The position numbers and the translations under genes are program-made. Positions 16,530 to 21,345 of a stretch of DNA of 21,345 bases are shown piece by piece. Every line of letters begins with the position of its first letter. The stretch's first letter is position 1. Under the pieces are notes generated by a model. The model was not told the origin of the DNA. It did not search any database and was given only the letters and a program-made list of their open reading frames with translations. Origin of the DNA: an uncultured Muribaculaceae bacterium (GTDB lineage: Bacteria; Bacteroidota; Bacteroidia; Bacteroidales; Muribaculaceae); assembly GCA_910586475.1 (NCBI GenBank), contig CAJUHM010000040.1, positions 1 to 21,345 on the forward strand, written 5' to 3'.

Positions 16530-18394
16530 TGATAAGCTATCTTCAACTTGAGAACCTAACCAAAAGCTACGGCGACCGAATGCTCTTTTCCGACATCACG
16601 TTCGGAGTTAACCAAGGAGACAAAATCGGTCTGATCGCGAAAAACGGAACCGGCAAAACCACCCTCCTGCGCATCATAGCAGGCAAGGAAAGCCCCGACA
16701 GCGGAACCGTCACCTTCCGATCAGGAATAAAAGTGGGCATCGTCGACCAGTGTCCCGTCTTTCCCGAAGGGGCATCCGTCATCGAAGCCTGCATGCACCC
16801 CGACACCCCGATGGCGAAAGTCACGGCGGCCTATGAGCTTGCAATCTCTTCGGGTAGCCAGAAAGAGATCGAAGAAGCTATTTCGCGGATGGATGCCGCC
16901 GGCGCATGGGACTACGACGACAGACTCCGCCAGCTTCTCACACGCCTGAACATCACCAATCTACAGGCCCCGATCAGCACCCTGTCAGGCGGACAGCAGA
17001 AACGCGTGGCCATCGCCCGCACTCTTCTCGAGCAGCCCGACCTGCTGATTCTCGACGAGCCGACCAACCATCTCGACATCGAGATTATCGAATGGCTCGA
17101 ATCATATCTGACGCGTCAGAACGTCACGATTCTCATGGTGACCCACGACCGATACTTCCTCGACCGGATCTGCAACCGGATCATCGAGATCGACATGGCG
17201 ACCACATTCACCTACGACGGCAACTACGACTATTATCTGCGGCGGCGCGCCGAACGGATCGAAGCGATAAACGCCGAAGTCGCAAAAGTGCGCAACACCC
17301 TTCGCCGCGAACAGGAATGGATGCGCCGCCAGCCTCAGGCACGCGCCGGAAAAGCCCGCTACCGCATTGACGCCTTCTACGAACTCAAGGAGCGCGCCAA
17401 CGGAGCCTACAAAGAGAAAAACATCGAACTCGGAGCAGTCAGATCTTCCTATATCGGCTCTAAGATTTTTGAAGCCGAAGGTATCTGCAAGAAATTCGGC
17501 AACAAGATCATTCTGAAAGACTTCTCCTACAACTTCGCACGCCGCGAACGCCTCGGAATCATCGGCGCAAACGGTGTCGGCAAATCGACTTTCATCCGGA
17601 TGCTACAGGGACTCGAACCGGCCGACAGCGGCGAATGGAACGTTGGCGAGACTGTCCGTTTCGGCTACTACAGCCAGCGCGGAATCGAATTCGACATGCA
17701 GAAGAAAGTGATCGATGCCGTTTCGGAAATCTCCGACTATATCGTTCTCGACGAAAAGACACGGCTCACTCCGATGCAGTTTCTTAACCACTTCCTCTTT
17801 TCTCCGGCCGACCAGCAGAAATATATCCACACTCTTTCAGGCGGCGAACGGGCTCGCCTCCATCTAGCCGTTACCCTCCTGCGACGTCCCAACTTCCTGA
17901 TTCTCGACGAGCCGACCAACGACCTCGACATCGTAACCCTCGGAATCCTCGAAGACTTTCTGGAGAAATTCGACGGCTGTCTGATCGTAATATCCCACGA
18001 CCGATTCTTCCTCGACAACATCGTCGATCACCTGTTTGTCATGGAAGGCAACGGCTCAATCAAGGATTTCCCGGGCAACTATTCCGACTACCGCGCATGG
18101 TCTGAAGAGCGCCGCAAACTCGAAGCCTCCCGGACAAATGAGAAACCGGTCTCAGACAAGACCAAACAGAAGACCGAACAAAAACGCAGACTAACATTCA
18201 AGGAGCGCCGCGAATTCGATTCACTGACCGGGGAAATCGACCGGCTGAATAAGGAGAAGAGTGATATCGAAGCTCTTTTCGCCTCCGGTAATCCGATCGA
18301 CGACGCCGACGCCGTCAGCAGACGCTACAATGAACTGACCGGACTTCTCGACGAAAAAGAGCTGCGCTGGCTCGAACTTTCCGAATTCGAATAG
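16529..18394 (+). CDS. uup: ABC-F ATPase, Uup-like
   Basis: The 621-residue soluble protein has two ABC domains and no membrane segments, the mark of ABC-F translation factors that act at the ribosome E site. First domain: AKNGTGKT (37-44), LSGGQQKR (from 152), LLILDEPTNHLD (from about 171). Second domain: GANGVGKST (about 345-353), LSGGERAR (from 436), FLILDEPTNDLD (from about 456). The short inter-domain linker (REQEWMRRQPQARAGKARYR) and the charged coiled-coil C-terminal part (about 545-620) point to the Uup subgroup over EttA or drug-resistance forms. The ATG at 16529 overlaps the sprA stop by one base, so translation is probably coupled. Bound ribosome state and physiological substrate are inferred from family only. 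Confidence 0.9.
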   Translation: MISYLQLENLTKSYGDRMLFSDITFGVNQGDKIGLIAKNGTGKTTLLRIIAGKESPDSGTVTFRSGIKVGIVDQCPVFPEGASVIEACMHPDTPMAKVTAAYELAISSGSQKEIEEAISRMDAAGAWDYDDRLRQLLTRLNITNLQAPISTLSGGQQKRVAIARTLLEQPDLLILDEPTNHLDIEIIEWLESYLTRQNVTILMVTHDRYFLDRICNRIIEIDMATTFTYDGNYDYYLRRRAERIEAINAEVAKVRNTLRREQEWMRRQPQARAGKARYRIDAFYELKERANGAYKEKNIELGAVRSSYIGSKIFEAEGICKKFGNKIILKDFSYNFARRERLGIIGANGVGKSTFIRMLQGLEPADSGEWNVGETVRFGYYSQRGIEFDMQKKVIDAVSEISDYIVLDEKTRLTPMQFLNHFLFSPADQQKYIHTLSGGERARLHLAVTLLRRPNFLILDEPTNDLDIVTLGILEDFLEKFDGCLIVISHDRFFLDNIVDHLFVMEGNGSIKDFPGNYSDYRAWSEERRKLEASRTNEKPVSDKTKQKTEQKRRLTFKERREFDSLTGEIDRLNKEKSDIEALFASGNPIDDADAVSRRYNELTGLLDEKELRWLELSEFE

Positions 18395-18439
18395 TAGCCC
18401 GACGCCGCCAGAGGCACTCCCCCACCCGGCACCCGCCGA

Positions 18440-18451
18440 CTCAGCGCTGAG
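18440..18451. repeat. Perfect 12-bp palindrome upstream of the potassium channel gene
   Basis: CTCAGCGCTGAG lies in the 91-base gap between the ABC-F gene and the potassium transporter gene. The rest of the gap is C-rich and carries no T-run terminator. It could be an operator, but nothing else supports that. Confidence 0.3.
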
Positions 18452-18485
18452 CCTGAACATATTTCGTGGATGAAGAGTTTTATTC

Positions 18486-20372
18486 ATGGAGTATGTTTGT
18501 CGCCTTATGCCCAGAAAATTCATCATCAACAGAAAGACCTCAGCCTGGTTCCGGAGATTGCGCTCACGTATCGGCGGAGCACTGTTCCGCGGTAGCCGCG
18601 TTGTCGGCGTGATTGCCGGTTGCCTGATGAACTGCTCGATAGCAGCCTCGTTTGTCTGCATCATAGGGCTCGTCGTCTATGTCGGATTCGACCACACCCC
18701 CGACGGCTATCTGACACTACGCCGGCTCATGCGCGCGATCCAGTGGGTATTCGCAGTCAATGTGATCTACGGACTGACCTTCAACCTGCGCAAGACTCTC
18801 AGCGAGTCGCGGCCGTTGCGGTGGATCGTCGACATCATTCTTCTGGTCAGCCTGCTTCCGGTCATCTATCCCCACCCGGAGAAGCCCTGGATTCCTGTTC
18901 TCGAGAGAATTCTCTACTCCGGCACAATCTTCTACGGCGCACTGACAGCCTACTCGGCGGTCACTCTCTCGTTCGGACTCTACCGTTTCTTCGACCGCCG
19001 CACCAACCCTTCCCTTCTGCTTTCGCTCAGTTTTGCGGTGTTCATCATGCTCGGAACGCTTCTGCTCATCCTGCCGAAATGCACAACCGGAGGGATCTCG
19101 CTCATCGACGCATTTTTTGTCAGCACCTCGGCAGTCTGCGTGACCGGCCTGACGCCGGTCGACGTTTCCTCGACATTCACGCCGCTCGGGCTATGCATCC
19201 TGGCCGTTCTCATCCAGTTCGGTGCGCTCGGAGTCATGACATTCACATCATTTTTCGCTCTGTTTTTCAGCGGAAACGCATCGATCTACAGCCAGCTGAT
19301 GCTGCGTGACGTCATCTACTCGAAATCGATGAACTCGCTGATCCCGACTCTGCTCTATATAATGGCGTTCACATTCATCGTCGAACTGTGTGGCGCAGGA
19401 CTGATCTTCTGGTCAATCCACGGCTCGTTAGGAATGACGGTTACGGAAGAGATCATCTTTTCCGGATTCCACTCGCTGTCGGCTTTCTGCAACGCCGGAT
19501 TCTCGAATCTGCCTGACGGTATGGCCAGCCCGCTCCTGCTCGGCCGCAACATGTCGATCTACTGGATCATGACTCTGCTGATCATCTCTGGCAGCATAGG
19601 CTTCCCCATCCTTGTCAACACAAAAGATGCAATCGTGCAGGAAGTGACCCGACGCGTCGCCCGTCTGCATCACCGTCCGGAATCGCCGCGCATGATCCAT
19701 CTCTTCAACATGAACACCAAGATCGTCATCTTCACCTTCATGCTTCTCTTCATTATCGGAGCCGGACTATTCTTCATTCTGGAATACTCCAACTCTCTTG
19801 CCGGAATGCCACTGAGCGAAAAGATAACCCAGTCGGTGTTCAACTCGGCGGTTCCGCGGTCGGCAGGTTTCTCGTCAGTCAGCCCAGCCGGATTTCTCGA
19901 CGTAACCCTCCTTGCCGTCATGTTTCTGATGTGGGCCGGAGGAGGAGCGCAGTCGACCGGCGGAGGCATCAAGGTCAACACTCTCGCAATCATCTGGCTC
20001 AATCTGAGGGCAATCGTGACCGGATCGCCTCGTGTGACTGCCTACAGACGGACAATCGCCGTCGGATCCATACGCCGCGCCAACGCCGTCGTGGCCATCT
20101 CCATATTTTCCTATTTCCTTCTTTCCTTTCTGCTGCTCGGGCTCGAACCGAAGATCCCGACACGAATGCTCCTGTTCGAATCCTGCTCGGCCCTCTTCAC
20201 GGTCGGCTCCTCTCTCGGCGCCACACCTCTGCTCTCCGTCCCGTCAAAACTGCTGCTCTGCGTGGCAATGTTTCTGGGCCGGGTCGGCATTATATCACTC
20301 CTGATGGGTGTTGTCAGAACAAACCCACAGACCAACGCCCACTATCCCTCCGACAGCATCATCATCAACTAA
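18486..20372 (+). CDS. TrkH/KtrB-family potassium uptake channel subunit
   Basis: The 628-residue inner-membrane protein has the four pore-loop units of the TrkH/KtrB/HKT family: AVCVTGLTPVD (about 215-225), SLSAFCNAGFSNL (about 330-342), NSAVPRSAGFSSV (about 453-465) and FTVGSSLGATP (about 571), each with the filter glycine. GGGAQSTGGGIKVNT (about 485-499) is the conserved intramembrane-loop region. About 150 residues with roughly four extra membrane segments precede the core, making it longer than KtrB (about 450) and giving an architecture I associate with Bacteroidetes members. Starts at 18486 and 18507 (MPRKFIINRK) are both possible; the latter keeps the basic N-terminus. The RCK partner gene follows 28 bases later, so the two form a transport operon. 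Confidence 0.9.
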   Translation: MEYVCRLMPRKFIINRKTSAWFRRLRSRIGGALFRGSRVVGVIAGCLMNCSIAASFVCIIGLVVYVGFDHTPDGYLTLRRLMRAIQWVFAVNVIYGLTFNLRKTLSESRPLRWIVDIILLVSLLPVIYPHPEKPWIPVLERILYSGTIFYGALTAYSAVTLSFGLYRFFDRRTNPSLLLSLSFAVFIMLGTLLLILPKCTTGGISLIDAFFVSTSAVCVTGLTPVDVSSTFTPLGLCILAVLIQFGALGVMTFTSFFALFFSGNASIYSQLMLRDVIYSKSMNSLIPTLLYIMAFTFIVELCGAGLIFWSIHGSLGMTVTEEIIFSGFHSLSAFCNAGFSNLPDGMASPLLLGRNMSIYWIMTLLIISGSIGFPILVNTKDAIVQEVTRRVARLHHRPESPRMIHLFNMNTKIVIFTFMLLFIIGAGLFFILEYSNSLAGMPLSEKITQSVFNSAVPRSAGFSSVSPAGFLDVTLLAVMFLMWAGGGAQSTGGGIKVNTLAIIWLNLRAIVTGSPRVTAYRRTIAVGSIRRANAVVAISIFSYFLLSFLLLGLEPKIPTRMLLFESCSALFTVGSSLGATPLLSVPSKLLLCVAMFLGRVGIISLLMGVVRTNPQTNAHYPSDSIIIN

Positions 20373-20400
20373 TCCCCCCATAACATATACCAACCACACT

Positions 20401-21090
20401 ATGCGTTTTCTAATCATCGGACTCGGAATCTACGGATCAAATCTCGCAATCGACCTGACAAATATCGGACATGAAGTGATCGGAGTCGACTCAAACCCCT
20501 CGCTTGTCGAAGGAATCAAAGACATGATCTCGACCGCCTATATCATCGACGCAACCGACGAGACCGCCCTCTCCGCACTTCCTCTCCACAACGTCGACCT
20601 CGTCATCGTCGCCATAGGCGAAAGTTTCGGTGCCTCAATCCGCATTGTGGCGCTTCTGAAAAAACTCGAAGTAGCCCACATCTACGCCCGCGCAATCGAC
20701 AGACTCCACGAATCCATTCTCGAGAGCTTCGAAATTGACCGCATCCTCACCCCCGAACAGCGCGCTGCCTCGGATCTTGTCAACGAAATGGGGGTCAACG
20801 CCAGCATTTCATCGCTGCGCATCGACGACGACACATTCATAATGAAATTCCGTGTCCCCGAACGTTTCGTCGGGCTCGACTATCCCGACATGCATCTCGA
20901 AAAGGATTTCCATCTCAGACTGATCGCTGTGACACGCGGAGAGAAAATACGCAACATCATCGGAATCGCCCACATCTCACAGAGACTGCTGCCCGATCCG
21001 GAAAACAGAAAAGTCGAATCGGGCGACATGATCGTCTGCCAGGGACGCGCATCCGATTTCAACCGCCTCTACGAACATCTGCGCGACTGA
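20401..21090 (+). CDS. TrkA/KtrA-type RCK potassium uptake regulatory protein
   Basis: The 229-residue cytoplasmic protein has an N-terminal RCK/Rossmann domain with GLGIYG (7-12) for nucleotide binding and the acidic residue D30 at the end of the second strand, then an RCK_C (TrkA_C) domain from about 143 to the end. It should form a ring that gates the channel encoded just upstream in response to nucleotides (ATP/ADP or NAD(H), and in some relatives cyclic di-AMP). An in-frame ATG at 20308 lies inside the channel gene and its extra 31 residues are low-complexity, so ATG 20401 is used. Having one RCK unit it resembles KtrA more than the double-unit TrkA of enterobacteria. Confidence 0.92.
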   Translation: MRFLIIGLGIYGSNLAIDLTNIGHEVIGVDSNPSLVEGIKDMISTAYIIDATDETALSALPLHNVDLVIVAIGESFGASIRIVALLKKLEVAHIYARAIDRLHESILESFEIDRILTPEQRAASDLVNEMGVNASISSLRIDDDTFIMKFRVPERFVGLDYPDMHLEKDFHLRLIAVTRGEKIRNIIGIAHISQRLLPDPENRKVESGDMIVCQGRASDFNRLYEHLRD

Positions 21091-21104
21091 TCCGGCGCAG
21101 TCTA

Positions 21105-21140
21105 AAAAAAAATGAGGGTGTGTCAGAGACACACCCTCAT
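21105..21140 (-). terminator. Intrinsic terminator of the right sorting-tail gene
   Basis: ATGAGGGTGTGT (21112-21123) pairs perfectly with ACACACCCTCAT (21129-21140), and one further C-G pair leaves a three-base loop. On the minus strand the stem is followed by a run of nine T residues, a strong rho-independent terminator for the gene stopping at 21162. On the plus strand the A-run lies before the stem and no T-run follows, though the stem may still slow transcription leaving the RCK gene. Confidence 0.9.
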
Positions 21141-21161
21141 CAAGTCAACTATACCTAATGG

Positions 21162-21345
21162 TTATTTCACCAGGATCTTGCTTACATTGCTGCCCTGACG
21201 GCGGATGTAGATGCCGGGGGTGAGGTTGTCGCCGCTGACGCGTACGCCCTGGATGGTGTAGTATTCCACGGGGGCATTGTTGTCAGCATCGATCGAATCG
21301 ATTGCGCTGGGATTTTTGATTGTCGTGAAGTCAACATAGATCGGA
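21162..21345 (-). CDS. C-terminal part of a second T9SS-type sorting-tail protein (5' partial)
   Basis: Minus-strand reading gives 60 residues before a TAA stop. A linker rich in Asp, Asn and Ala (SAIDSIDADNNAP) is followed by VEYYTIQGVRVSGDNLTPG and IYIRRQG, ending SKILVK. This is the full short C-terminal sorting tail seen on secreted and surface proteins of T9SS-bearing Bacteroidales: strand, GVRV turn, GIYI strand, final basic strand. The exported domain lies outside the window, so function is unknown. The last 22 codons match the gene at 1-66 in 64 of 66 bases. It is the final gene of a minus-strand transcript with its own terminator. Confidence 0.88.
   Translation of the reverse strand, partial: PIYVDFTTIKNPSAIDSIDADNNAPVEYYTIQGVRVSGDNLTPGIYIRRQGSNVSKILVK

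Noticed and set aside
20174..20183. GTTCGAATCC, identical to a typical tRNA T-loop
   Set aside because: It lies in a conserved pore region of the potassium channel gene, and no acceptor, D or anticodon stem can be found around it.

Overview
The window looks like chromosomal core sequence from a gut-type member of the Bacteroidales, most likely a Muribaculaceae-like lineage. The basis is a 2,500-residue SprA, two C-terminal tails of the type IX secretion (T9SS) sorting class ending in GIYIRRQG...KILVK, matches to the Bacteroidetes promoter form TTG-N20-TAnnTTTG, starts without clear Shine-Dalgarno sequences, and moderately GC-rich codon use with many C-ending codons. The family-level placement is inference from these traits. 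No phage, transposase, CRISPR array, tRNA or rRNA was seen.

Left edge (1-157): the last 21 codons of a gene for a protein with a T9SS-type sorting tail, a strong hairpin terminator, and directly behind it a good consensus promoter. Left block (163-6366, + strand): an RluA-type pseudouridine synthase, a PcrA/UvrD helicase, carboxynorspermidine decarboxylase (NspC), a membrane-anchored family 2 glycosyltransferase, RadC, and an unlisted 56-residue single-pass membrane microprotein. The genes are tightly spaced, and the glycosyltransferase and radC overlap by ATGA, so they are probably largely co-transcribed.

Middle: a SulP anion permease with a STAS domain lies on the minus strand (6399-8099). 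It converges on the microprotein gene and diverges from ruvA across a 293-base AT-rich gap that holds a SulP promoter candidate and a hairpin in the ruvA leader.

Right block (8393-21090, + strand): ruvA, the giant sprA outer-membrane translocon gene, a Uup-type ABC-F ATPase gene overlapping the sprA stop by one base (TAATG), then a potassium uptake pair, a TrkH/KtrB-like channel and a TrkA/KtrA-like RCK subunit. At the right edge a second sorting-tail gene enters on the minus strand with its own hairpin terminator.

Most of the content is housekeeping. The points most worth a second look are: (i) the two window ends carry almost identical sorting-tail DNA (64 of 66 bases) in inverted orientation, with similarity stopping at the stop codon; (ii) sprA encodes five consecutive prolines near its N-terminus and is coupled to a Uup-type ABC-F gene, a family linked to relief of polyproline stalling; (iii) a promoter that would give a nearly leaderless mRNA for the pseudouridine synthase; (iv) the 56-residue membrane microprotein. 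I did not find a clear new multi-gene defence or mobile system.
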